In this document: positions 33,620-43,926 of the stretch, in pieces | Layout: each line of letters begins with the position of its first letter | Position numbering within the stretch: the stretch's first letter is position 1 | Assembly: GCF_040958095.1 (NCBI RefSeq) | Contig: NC_091175.1 | Location: 20,498,003 to 20,562,002, forward strand | DNA: 64,000 nucleotides | Direction of reading: 5' to 3' | Origin: Procambarus clarkii | Lineage: Eukaryota; Arthropoda; Malacostraca; Decapoda; Cambaridae | Notes under the pieces: model-generated | Database searches by the model: none | What the model was told of the DNA's origin: nothing | What the model saw: only the letters and a program-made list of their open reading frames with translations | Translations under genes and position numbers: made by a program

Positions 33620-36600
33620 CACAAACACAACGAGCTCAGAACAACACAACGAGCTCAGAACAACACAACGAGCTCAGAACAACACAAGGAGCTCAGAACA
33701 ACACAGGGAGTTCAGAACAACACAGGGAGTTCAGAACAACACAGGGAGTTCAGAACAACACAGGGAGTTCAGAACAACACAGGAAGTTCAGAACAACACA
33801 AGGAGCTCAGAACAACACAACGAGCTCAGAACAACACAAGGAGCTCAGAACAACACAGGGAGTTCAGAACAACACAGGGAGTTCAGAACAACACAGGGAG
33901 TTCAGAACAACACAGGGAGTTCAGAACAACACAGGAAGTTCAGAACAACACAAGGAGCTCAGAACAACACAAGGAGCTCAGAACAACACAAGGAGCTCCG
34001 AACAACACAGGGAGTTCAGAACAACACAAGGAGCTCAGAACAACACAAGGAGCTCAGAACAACACAAGGAGCTCAGAACAACACAAGGAGCTCAGAACAA
34101 CACAGGGAGTTCAGAACAACACAGGGAGCTCAGAACAACACAGGGAGTTCAGAACAACACAGGGAGTTCAGAACAACACAAGGAGCTCAGAACAACACAG
34201 GGAGTTCAGAACAACACAAGGAGCTCAGAACAACACAAGGAGCTCAGAACAACACAAGGAGCTCAGAACAACACAAGGAGTTCAGAACAACACAAGGAGC
34301 TCAGAACAACACAAGGAGCTCAGAACAACACAAGGAGCTCAGAACAACACAAGGAGCTCAGAACAACACAAGGAGCTCAGAACAACACAGGGAGCTCAGA
34401 ACAACACAAGGAGCTCAGAACAACACAGGGAGCTCAGAACAACACAGGGAGTTCAGAACAACACAAGGAGCTCAGAACAACACAGGGAGCTCAGAACAAC
34501 ACAAGGAGCTCAGAACAACACAGGGAGCTCAGAACAACACAAGGAGCTCAGAACAACACAGGGAGTTCAGAACAACACAAGGAGCTCAGAACAACACAAG
34601 GAGCTCAGAACAACACAAGGAGCTCAGAACAACACAAGGAGCTCAGAACAACAGAAGAGCTCAGAAAGAGGAGCTCAGAACAACACGAAGGAGCTCAGAA
34701 CAACACAAGGAGCTCAGAACAACACAGGGAGTTCAGAACAACACAGGGAGTTCAGAACAACACAGGGAGTTCAGAACAACACAAGGAGCTCAGAACAACA
34801 CATGGAGCTCAGAACAACACAGGGAGTTCAGAACAACACAAGGAGCTCAGAACAACACAAGGAGCTCAGAACAACACAAGGGAGCTCAGAACAACACAGG
34901 GAGCTCAGAACAACACAAGGAGCTCAGAACAACACATGGAGCTCAGAACAACACAGGGAGTTCAGAACAACACAAGGAGCTCAGAACAACACATGGAGCT
35001 CAGAACAACACAAGGAGCTCAGAACAACACAGGGAGTTCAGAACAACACAAGGAGTTCAGAACAACACAAGGAGCTCAGAACAACACAAGGAGTTCAGAA
35101 CAACACAGGTAGTTCAGAACAACACAGGGAGTTCAGAACAACACAGGGAGCTCAGAACAACACAGGGAGTTCAGAACAACACAAGGAGCTCAGAACAACA
35201 CAGGGAGCTCAGAACAACACAACGAGCTCAGAACAACACAAGGAGTTCAGAACAACACAAGGAGCTCAGAACAACACAGGGAGCTCAGAACAACACAAGG
35301 AGCTCAGAACAACACAAGGAGTTCAGAACAACACAAGGAGCTCAGAACAACACAAGGAGCTCAGAACAACACAGGGAATTCAGAACAACACAGGGAGCTC
35401 AGAACAACACAAGGAGCTCAGAACAACACAAGGAGCTCAGAACAACACATGGAGCTCAGAACAACACAAGGAGCTCAGAACAACACAAGGAGCTCAGAAC
35501 AACACAAGGAGCTCAGAACAACACATGGAGCTCAGAACAACACAAGGAGCTCAGAACAACACAAGGAGCTCAGAACAACACAAGGAGCTCAGAACAACAC
35601 AGGGAGCTCAGAACAACACAAGGAGCTCAGAACAACACAGGGAGTTCAGAACAACACAAGGAGCTCAGAACAACACAGGGAGTTCAGAACAACACAAGGA
35701 GTTCAGAACAACACAAGGAGCTCAGAACAACACAAGGAGTTCAGAACAACACAAGGAGCTCAGAACAACACAAGGAGTTCAGAACAACACAGGGAGCTCA
35801 GAACAACACAAGGAGCTCAGAATAACACAGGGAGCTCAGAACAACACAAGGAGCTCAGAACAACACAAGGAGTTCAGAACAACACAGGGAGCTCAGAACA
35901 ACACAAGGAGTTCAGAACAACACAAGGAGCTCAGAACAACACAGGGAGCTCAGAACAACACAGGGAGCTCAGAACAACACAGGGAGTTCAGAACAACACA
36001 AGGAGTTCAGAACAACACAAGGAGCTCAGAACAACACAAGGAGTTCAGAACAACACAAGGAGCTCAGAACAACACAAGGAGCTCAGAACAACACAAGGAG
36101 TTCAGAACAACACAGGGAGCTCAGAACAACACAGGGAGTTCAGAACAACACAAGGAGCTCAGAACAACACAGGGAGTTCAGAACAACACAGGGAGTTCAG
36201 AACAACACAGGGAGCTCAGAACAACACAAGGAGCTCAGAACAACACAAGGAGCTCAGAACAACACAAGGAGCTCAGAACAACACAAGGAGCTCAGAACAA
36301 CACAAGGAGTTCAGAACAACACAGGGAGCTCAGAACAACACAAGGAGCTCAGAACAACACAAGGAGCTCAGAACAACACAAGGAGCTCAGAACAACACAG
36401 GGAGTTCAGAACAACACAGGGAGTTCAGAACAACACAGGGAGTTCAGAACAACACAAGGAGTTCAGAACAACACAAGGAGTTCAGAACAACACAGGGAGT
36501 TCAGAACAACACAAGGAGTTCAGAACAACACAAGGAGCTCAGAACAACACAGGGAGTTCAGAACAACACAGGGAGTTCAGAACAACACAAGGAGTTCAGA

Positions 36601-36830
36601 ACAACACAAGGAGCTCAGAACAACACAGGGAGTTCAGAACAACACAGGGAGTTCAGAACAACACAAGGAGTTCAGAACAACACAGGAGCTCAGAACAACA
36701 CAGGGAGTTTCAGAACAACACAGGGAGTTCAGAACAACACAAGGAGTTCAGAACAACACAAGGAGTTCAGAACAACACAAGGAGTTTAGAACAACACAGG
36801 GAGCTCAGAACAACAGGAGCTCAGAACAAC
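33620..36830. repeat. 19-bp minisatellite, ~168 copies
   Basis: The unit is CTCAGAACAACACAAGGAG. Copies differ mainly at two sites, CTC or TTC and AAGG or GGGG, with rare ATGG, ACG and GGTAG. All three + frames are stop-free (SEQHKELRTTQGAQNNTR and shifts), giving frames up to 1,317 codons that are artefacts. A few units are disturbed near 34,650-34,690. Confidence 0.98.
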
Positions 36831-37491
36831 AGGAGCTCAGAACAACACAGGAGCTCAGAACAACAACAGGAGTTCAGAACAACAACAGGAGTTCAGAACA
36901 ACAACAGGAGTTCAGAACAACAACAGGAGTTCAGAACAACAACAGGAGTTCAGAACAACAACAGGAGTTCAGAACAACAACAGGAGTTCAGAACAACAAC
37001 AGGAGTTCAGAACAACAACAGGAGCTCAGAACAACAACAGGAGTTCAGAACAACAACAGGAGTTCAGAACAACAACAGGAGCTCAGAACAACAACAGGAG
37101 TTCAGAACAACAACAGGAGCTCAGAACAACAACAGGAGTTCAGAACAACAACAGGAGCTCAGAACAACAACAGGAGTTCAGAACAACAACAGGAGCTCAG
37201 AACAACAACAGGAGTTCAGAACAACAACAGGAGTTCAGAACAACAACAGGAGTTCAGAACAACAACAGGAGTTCAGAACAACAACAGGAGTTCAGAACAA
37301 CAACAGGAGTTCAGAACAACAACAGGAGTTCAGAACAACAACAGGAGCTCAGAACAACAACAGGAGTTCAGAACAACAACAGGAGTTCAGAACAACAACA
37401 GGAGCTCAGAACAACAACAGGAGTTCAGAACAACAACAGGAGCTCAGAACAACAACAGGAGTTCAGAACAACAACAGGAGCTCAGAACAGA
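36831..37491. repeat. 19-bp minisatellite, ACAACAACAGG subtype
   Basis: The unit is TTCAGAACAACAACAGGAG, about 34 copies. It is a sub-array of the previous one with CACA(A/G)G replaced by CAACAG, and it keeps the CTC/TTC polymorphism. The transition is abrupt, through short 16-base units at about 36,815-36,850. Confidence 0.96.
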
Positions 37492-37597
37492 GGTAAACAT
37501 GAGAGGAATCAACACAGAGGAACTCATAGAGCATGTGAGAAGCAGTATGTGAACACACTTAACCATAATATAATAACCTATTAACCACAGTTAATAG

Positions 37598-37857
37598 GGA
37601 GCCGGTCGGCCGAGCGGACAGCACGCTGGACTTGTGATCCTGTGGTCCTGGGTTCTATCCCAGGCGCCGGTGAGAAACAGTGGGCAAAGTTTCTTTCACT
37701 CTATGCCCTTGTTACCTAGCAGTAAAATAGGTACCTGGGTGTTAGTCAGCTGTCACGGGCTGCTTCCTGGGGGTGGAGGCCTGGTCGAGGACCGGGCCGC
37801 GGGGACACTAAAAGCCCCGAAATCATCTCAAGATAACCTCAAGAAGATAACCCACTA
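37598..37857 (+). mobile_element. tRNA-derived SINE (family T, GATAACC-tailed)
   Basis: The head has CGGTCGGCCGAGCGGACA (A box), the loop CTTGTGA (Thr-like TGT) and CTGGGTTCTATCCCAG (B box with one change). The middle is the family T body. The 3' end is GGCCTGGTCGAGGACCGGGC, CCCGAAATCATCTC, AAGATAACCTCAAG, different from the LINE-like tail of the 8,106 copy. Confidence 0.88.
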
Positions 37858-37984
37858 AACTATAATATACATACATATACATAATATATACATAATACAT
37901 AATATATATACATACAATATACATAATATAAAATAAAATACAGCCCGGCCTCCTGGTCTGGTAGTACTGATAGGCAGGATGAGG

Positions 37985-38241
37985 AGCATCTTCTCGAGAT
38001 GATTTCGGGGCTTAGTGTCCCCGCGGCCCGGTCCTCGACCAGGCCTCCTTTTTGTTACACATCCCCAGGAAGCAGCCCGTAGCAGCTGTCTAACTCCCAG
38101 GTACCTATTTACTGCTAGCTGAACAGAGGCATCAGGGTGAAAGAAACTCTCCCCCATTTGTTTCCGACTCCACTGGGGGATCGAACCGGGAACCTTATGA
38201 CTACGAATCCGAAGCGCAGTCCACTCAGCTGTCAGGCCCAG
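37985..38241 (-). mobile_element. tRNA-derived SINE (family T), inverted copy
   Basis: On the - strand it runs from GGGCCTGACAGCTGAGTGGA (A box) through CCCGGTTCGATCCCCC (B box) to GGCCTGGTCGAGGACCGGGC and CCCGAAATCATCTC. It lies 130 bases from the + strand copy at 37,598, with a TA/CATA-rich spacer (37,860-37,940). Confidence 0.88.
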
Positions 38242-38608
38242 ACCATAGTACATATACCGACGTACAACACAATTAGCAAGTAGAAATCAGTACTATTGAA
38301 TTTGGACAAAACGGAAAATGATTTTTTACTTATGTTATAAAGATAAACTAAACTAATTAGCCTTCCTAGGCCTAAGTCACGCTATCTGAGGCCTAATATA
38401 GTACATATGTGTACTATACTAGGCCTAGGAATATTTAAGTTTGTTTTTAGCTTATTTTTTCTGACTCTATACAGTGAATAGTCCAAAGTTGTACTATCTT
38501 ACTGCTTAGTACGTCAATGTGTGTACTATGGTGCACATGGTTATAACCAGGAGGATGGGCTGGTGTATAGCTGCACGTCCACCAACACCTCGGTGAGCAA
38601 ACACACGT

Positions 38609-38880
38609 GGGGCCTCACGGCTGAGTGGACAACGCTCGGGATTCGTAGTACTAAGAGTCCGGGTTCGAACTCCGGTGGAGGCGGAAACAAATAGGCAGAG
38701 TTTCTTTCACTCAGATGCCCCTGTTCACCTAGCAGTAAATAGGTACCTGGGAGTTAGACATCTGCTACGGGCTGCTTCCTGGGGGTGTGTAACAAAAAGG
38801 AGGCCTGGTCGAGGACCGGGCCGCGGGAACGCTGAGCCCCGAAACCATCTCAAGATAACCAGGAGATAAGATATAGAGAT
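38609..38880 (+). mobile_element. tRNA-derived SINE (family T, GATAACC-tailed)
   Basis: GGCCTCACGGCTGAGTGGAC (A box), then TCCGGGTTCGAACTCCGG, a consensus B box with pairing flanks. The body and GGCCTGGTCGAGGACCGGGC tail follow, ending CTCAAGATAACCAGGAGATA. The 38,242-38,608 stretch before it is AT-rich, with a TAGGCCTA-type palindromic block around 38,365-38,430 and no gene. Confidence 0.9.
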
Positions 38881-38884
38881 TAGA

Positions 38885-39195
38885 AGAAGGCTCGTAGAAT
38901 GTTTAGAACGTGTGAATTTTGTCTCAAAAATTAAATCGTGCCTGACTATATTTGTAGAGACGGGGGGGGGGGGGGGGGGGGTAGGCAGGCTGTATTTTCC
39001 TGGATTGCCAGAAAGCTTTTAATACTTATGCACTACTAGTGCATAAGTTCACTTATACAAACTAGTGAAGCAAGCTGGTGTATTGGGAAAAACGCTAAGT
39101 TGAAGGATATCCTTTCAGGAAAAAGGCATGCATAGTAAGACTGGAGTGGCGCACCACAAGGGTCGGTGCTAGGGACCAGTCTCTTCCTAACACAC
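38885..39195 (+). pseudogene. CR1-like RT fragment, first part
   Basis: Translation in shifting frames gives VNFVSKIKSCLT, then a poly-G run, then FLDCQKAFNT (RT motif A), a short TAGTGCATAAG duplication, and VAHHKGSVLGTSLFL (degenerate motif B). It is diverged and frameshifted. It continues after the SINE at 39,355. Confidence 0.6.
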
Positions 39196-39355
39196 ACGCT
39201 TCATGCAGGTCGGTGTTAAATCCCCGACCGTCCACCAAGTGGTTGGGCACCATTCCTTCCGTCTGTCCCATCCCCAACCCTTATCCTGATCCCTTCCTGG
39301 TGCTATATAGTCGTAATGGCTTGTCGCTTTCCCCTGATAGTTCCTTCCTTCCTAA
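39195..39355 (+). mobile_element. SINE family G copy nested in a LINE
   Basis: GCAGGTCGGTGTTAAATCCC (weak B box), GTGGTTGGGCACCATTCC, and GGTGCTATATAGTCGTAATG to CCCCTGATAGTTCCTTCC match the inverse of 7,395-7,590. The head is missing. Confidence 0.75.
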
Positions 39356-39560
39356 GACACGACCGGTGTAAGAGAGGAAGTGTCAGCTCGTTATTATCAC
39401 TGTTGGGTGGCGTCGCTCAACTAGTGATAATAACCAGCACTGATGACAACTCCAATACATTGCATAAGTGACCTAGACAGTATCCAAAGATGGCCTAACA
39501 AAATGGCTACTGGACTTTAACCCAGAAAAAATGCAAGATTGTGAGGATGGAAATATGAGT
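39356..39560 (+). pseudogene. CR1-like RT fragment, continuation
   Basis: The reading near 39,465-39,540 (DLDSIQRWPNKMATGL, then a CCAGAAAAAATGCAAGATTG stretch) corresponds to the region after motif C (DLDKLQEWSNKWLLEFNPSK). It is in the same orientation as the part before the SINE, so both come from one interrupted copy. Confidence 0.5.
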
Positions 39561-39599
39561 GAGAAAGCCTTAAACGTAATACAGATCTGGAACTCATCA

Positions 39600-39945
39600 C
39601 TGGAAGGAGGAGTTTTTCATTCATAAACAGGGGATTTGGCGGGTGTATGGAATGAACATTGTTTATGAGAACGGACTGAACATAGGCATAATGTTCAAGC
39701 CATGCAGCCGCCAAACCCCGTTTATGAATAAAATATGATTTACACACGTCACACCTGATGACGTTCGAACATTTCTCGAAGAGTGCTTCGCTGACGACCT
39801 CTCTTTGAATCGCAAAGCTGTAAATATTCCAGCCCGTCCTCCAAACAAAGACCCAAAAGTGATTCCATCCACCCGCCAACATCCATCCCCACCCCCCCCC
39901 TCCCCCACCCCCCCCCCCCCCCCCACCCCGGCTGTTTATGAATGA
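39600..39945 (+). repeat. dispersed repeat family D, copy 3
   Basis: CCTGATGACGTTCGAACATT, GCTGTAAATATTCCAGCCCG and ACCCAAAAGTGATTCCAT identify it. It ends at poly-C tracts (39,890-39,925). Confidence 0.7.
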
Positions 39946-40260
39946 AAAACGGTTTACATACGACTCACAACTGATGACGTCCGAACACTTCCGGAACAAG
40001 TGCTTCACTGACGACTTGTGTTCGAACCACAACGCTGTAAATGCTTCACCCACGTACTACAAATACAAATAATCGCCAACAGAACCTAAACACCTAACCT
40101 AACCTATGCCTATATATGCACAATATGCTATTATAATATTAATTTATATTTAAAAAAAATTCTGTTTTGAATGAACAGCATGTAAAAATTGATGAATGCG
40201 TCTGTGGGGTCGACCGCTGGATGTAATGGACCTGAGTCGAGGACGGGTTGCAAAGTTGTA
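39946..40260 (+). repeat. dispersed repeat family D, copy 4
   Basis: It is nearly the same as copy 1 over CAACTGATGACGTCCGAACA to CCTAACCTAACCTATGCC, and extends to ACAGCATGTAAAAATTGATG and a GGACGGGTTG end. Confidence 0.8.
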
Positions 40261-40545
40261 AATACTCCAGCCCGTCCTCTAAACAAAGACCCAAAAGTGA
40301 TTCCATGAACCTCTATCAACCTGTCCTGAGCCTGGCCTCAGGACAGGTTGCCCACGTGCTACAAATGTCAATATTTACCAACAAAATACAAATACCTAAC
40401 CTAACCTACACCTAAATATGTACAATATGCTCATATAAAACGTTATTAATTTGTTTGAGAAAATTCCTATTTTGAATGAACATTATGTTAATGTTGATGA
40501 ATGAGTCTTTGCAGTCGGCCGCGGAATGAAATAATAATTATAATA
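40261..40545 (+). repeat. dispersed repeat family D, copy 5
   Basis: It repeats the order of copy 4 (AAATACTCCAGCCCGTCCTC, CCTAACCTAACCTACACC, GAACATTATGTTAATGTTGA). With copy 4 it forms a head-to-tail pair with a ~300-base period. A TTCATTGTGTCGGGGGACAG fragment of SINE family R follows at 40,548. Confidence 0.75.
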
Positions 40546-40714
40546 ATTCATTGTGTCGGGGGACAGGAAGCCAGAGTGTATTGATACACGTAAGGCTTTT
40601 ATCGGAACGGATAAACCCGGAAGGAACGATTATAGTCTGAGAACGTGTCGGTTAGTGACTGCATGAACGATCATTTCCCCATTTGTGTTTAATTTTGCCC
40701 CGAGGGGCGAGTTT

Positions 40715-42895
40715 ATTGGGCAGCGCCACTCATCCTGTGAGTGGACACACCGCCATAGTGACAGTATTGGGCAGCGTCACTCATCCTGTGAGTGGACACA
40801 CCGCCATAGTGACAGTATTGGGCAGCGCCACTCATCCTGTGAGTGGACACACCGCCATAGTGACAGTATTGGGCAGCGTCACTCATCCTGTGAGTGGACA
40901 CACCGCCATAGTGACAGTATTGGGCAGCGTCACTCATCCTGTGAGTGGACACACCGCCATAGTGACAGTATTGGGCAGCGCCACTCATCCTGTGAGTGGA
41001 CACACCGCCATAGTGACAGTATTGGGCAGCGTCACTCATCCTGTGAGTGGACACACCGCCATAGTGACAGTATTGGGCAGCGCCACTCATCCTGTGAGTG
41101 GACACACCGCCATAGTGACAGTATTGGGCAGCGTCACTCATCCTGTGAGTGAACACACCGCCATAGTGACAGTATTGGGCAGCGCCACTCATCCTGTGAG
41201 TGGACACACCGCCATAGTGACAGTATTGGGCAGCGCCACTCATCCTGTGAGTGGACACACCGCCATAGTGACAGTATTGGGCAGCGTCACTCGTCCTGTG
41301 AGTGAACACACCGCGCCATAGTGAGAGTATTGGGCAGCGCCACTCGTCCTGTGAGTGGACACACCGCCATAGTGACAGTATTGGGCAGCGCCACTCATCC
41401 TGTGAGTGAACACACCGCCATAGTGACAGTATTGGGCAGCGTCACTCATCCTGTGAGTGGACACACCGCCATAGTGACAGTATTGGGCAGCGTCACTCAT
41501 CCTGTGAGTGGACACACCGCCATAGTGACAGTATTGGGCAGCGCTACTCATCCTGTGAGTGGACACACCGCCATAGTGACAGTATTGGGCAGCGCCACTC
41601 GTCCTGTGAGTGGACACACCGCCATAGTGACAGTATTGGGCAGCGCCACTCATCCTGTGAGTGAACACACCGCCATAGTGACAGTATTGGGCAGCGTCAC
41701 TCATCCTGTGAGTGGACACACCGCCATAGTGACAGTATTGGGCAGCGCCACTCATCCTGTGAGTGGACACACCGCCATAGTGACAGTATTGGGCAGCGCC
41801 ACTCGTCCTGTGAGTGGACACACCGCCATAGTGACAGTATTGGGCAGCGCCACTCATCCTGTGAGTGAACACACCGCCATAGTGACAGTATTGGGCAGCG
41901 CCACTCATCCTGTGAGTGGACACACCGCCATAGTGACAGTATTGGGCAGCGTCACTCATCCTGTGAGTGGACACACCGCCATAGTGACAGTATTGGGCAG
42001 CGTCACTCATCCTGTGAGTGGACACACCGCCATAGTGACAGTATTGGGCAGCGCCACTCATCCTGTGAGTGGACACACCGCCATAGTGACAGTATTGGGC
42101 AGCGTCACTCATCCTGTGAGTGGACACACCGCCATAGTGACAGTATTGGGCAGCGCCACTCATCCTGTGAGTGGACACACCGCCATAGTGACAGTATTGG
42201 GCAGCGCCACTCGTCCTGTGAGTGGACACACCGCCATAGTGACAGTATTGGGCAGCGCCACTCATCCTGTGAGTGAACACACCGCCATAGTGACAGTATT
42301 GGGCAGCGTCACTCATCCTGTGAGTGGACACACCGCCATAGTGACAGTATTGGGCAGCGTCACTCATCCTGTGAGTGGACACACCGCCATAGTGACAGTA
42401 TTGGGCAGCGCCACTCATCCTGTGAGTGGACACACCGCCATAGTGACAGTATTGGGCAGCGCCACTCATCCTGTGAGTGGACACACCGCCATAGTGACAG
42501 TATTGGGCAGCGCCACTCATCCTGTGAGTGGACACACCGCCATAGTGACAGTATTGGGCAGCGCCACTCATCCTGTGAGTGGACACACCGCCATAGTGAC
42601 AGTATTGGGCAGCGTCACTCGTCCTGTGAGTGGACACACCGCCATAGTGACAGTACTGGGCAGCGTCACTCGTCCTGTGAGTGGGCACACCGCCATAGTG
42701 ACAGTATTGGGCAGCGTCACTCATCCTGTGAGTGAACACACCGCCATAATGACAGTATTGGGCAGCGTCACTCATCCTGTGAGTGGACACACCGCCATAG
42801 TGACAGTATTGGGCAGCGCCACTCGTCCTGTGAGTGGACACACCGCCATAGTGACAGTATTGGGCAGCGCCACTCGTCCTGTGAGTGGACACACC
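40715..42895. repeat. 51-bp minisatellite, ~43 copies
   Basis: The unit is TATTGGGCAGCGCCACTCAT, CCTGTGAGTGGACACACCGC, CATAGTGACAG. It contains an inverted CACTC...GTGAGTG pair. Copies vary mainly at GCC/GTC, ATCC/GTCC and GTGGAC/GTGAAC. Since 51 is a multiple of three, two + frames and one - frame stay open for long distances. I treat these as artefacts. Confidence 0.97.
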
Positions 42896-43382
42896 GAAAT
42901 AGCAGCATGTACAACACTCCCCAATAGGAAGAAAACCCGCTGGGTTGTTCATCCTGTCACTTGTACCCAGACACAGCTGGGACTTGCTTAACTGTCTCAA
43001 GTGCTCCTCAAACAAGAAGATTAACATCTATCAACCCTTAAAAGCTTACGTTATCTTGCGGGTGCAAAATGGGGAAATCTTTTAAGAAGAGTATCAATAT
43101 TTAACAAATAGTATTTTCTTAACTCAAACAATGTGGGTTTTATTATTCAACACATATTTCCTCATTGTTTTTCCCAACACATATTTCCCCATTTCCCCAT
43201 TGTGTATTCCATATCGGCGCCCAGGACGGGCACCGATATAGACTACACAATACGTTAAAATTCACGAATGCGACTTAGGGGCGCCAGTTAGACAAGCAAA
43301 GTATGCCTTACTCCCGATCCTCACCTGTCATATCCGTCCCCACTCCCCCTATTCCTGCCCCTCCCACCTCTCCTGTCCCTCC

Positions 43383-43452
43383 CATTTGATTGATTGATAA
43401 AGATTAAACAACCCAAGAGGTGGCACGGGCATGAATAACCCGTAAACCCCTC
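43383..43452 (-). mobile_element. SINE family H fragment
   Basis: The + strand reads TTGATTGATTGATAAAGATT, then CAAGAGGTGGCACGGGCATG, the inverse of the 17,735 copy, including its ATCA-type tail. The flanking 42,896-43,382 and 43,453-43,844 stretches hold pyrimidine-rich or unique sequence. The Pro-rich frame at 43,495-43,917 has no gene-like feature. Confidence 0.75.
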
Positions 43453-43844
43453 CCACTTCACCTCCTGCCCCCCTTATAACAACCAGGCCCTGTCTTGCCT
43501 TCTCCTCAGCCTCCTCAAGAAGTTAGACACACCGACGCCCTACTAAGCCACCGTCGCCTCCTCCTGCCCCTTCTTCCCTTTACCCCCACCACCCTACTCC
43601 TGGCCCCCTCCCCCACCAGGCCGCCCACCCAGATAACCCCTCCCCCCACCAACTCGTCCCCCGAACAACTACACGTTCGATCCCCCCAGTTTGGCGTCGT
43701 TCGCAGCCGCTGCTGCCCCCCCCCCCCAACGGCCCCCCCCTCCCAAACCACAAATACTGGAAGAATGTTTGGTATTCAATTTTGTGGGTGTGTTAATTGT
43801 ATGTTTTTGTTGTGGTGTGATGGGTATGTGGGGGTGATTGTGTG

Positions 43845-43926
43845 GTTGGTAGTGTACTGGGTCGTGTGGTATTGTACTGGGTCGTGTGGTAGTGTAGTGG
43901 GTCGTTTGGTAGTGTAGTGGGTCGTG
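43845..43926. repeat. 20-bp minisatellite C, left part
   Basis: About four units of GTGTACTGGGTCGTGTGGTA and GTAGTGGGTCGT. It is the same array as 46,288-48,985, separated by the LINE insertion. Confidence 0.9.

Noticed and set aside
33507..37552. 772-, 1,317- and 446-codon Gln/Thr/Asn-rich frames
   Set aside because: Stop-free 19-bp array read in different frames. Unique flanks contribute only a few codons and no domain.
40715..42895. CRISPR array
   Set aside because: Direct repeats without unique spacers. Other features of the window are eukaryotic.
40683..43027. 212-, 556- and 595-codon frames in the 51-bp array
   Set aside because: The unit length is a multiple of three, so frames on both strands stay open. 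Variants change residues in these frames and no conserved domain is present.
43495..43917. 140-codon Pro/Thr-rich frame
   Set aside because: C-rich low-complexity sequence running into minisatellite C. No domain, signal peptide or splice support.
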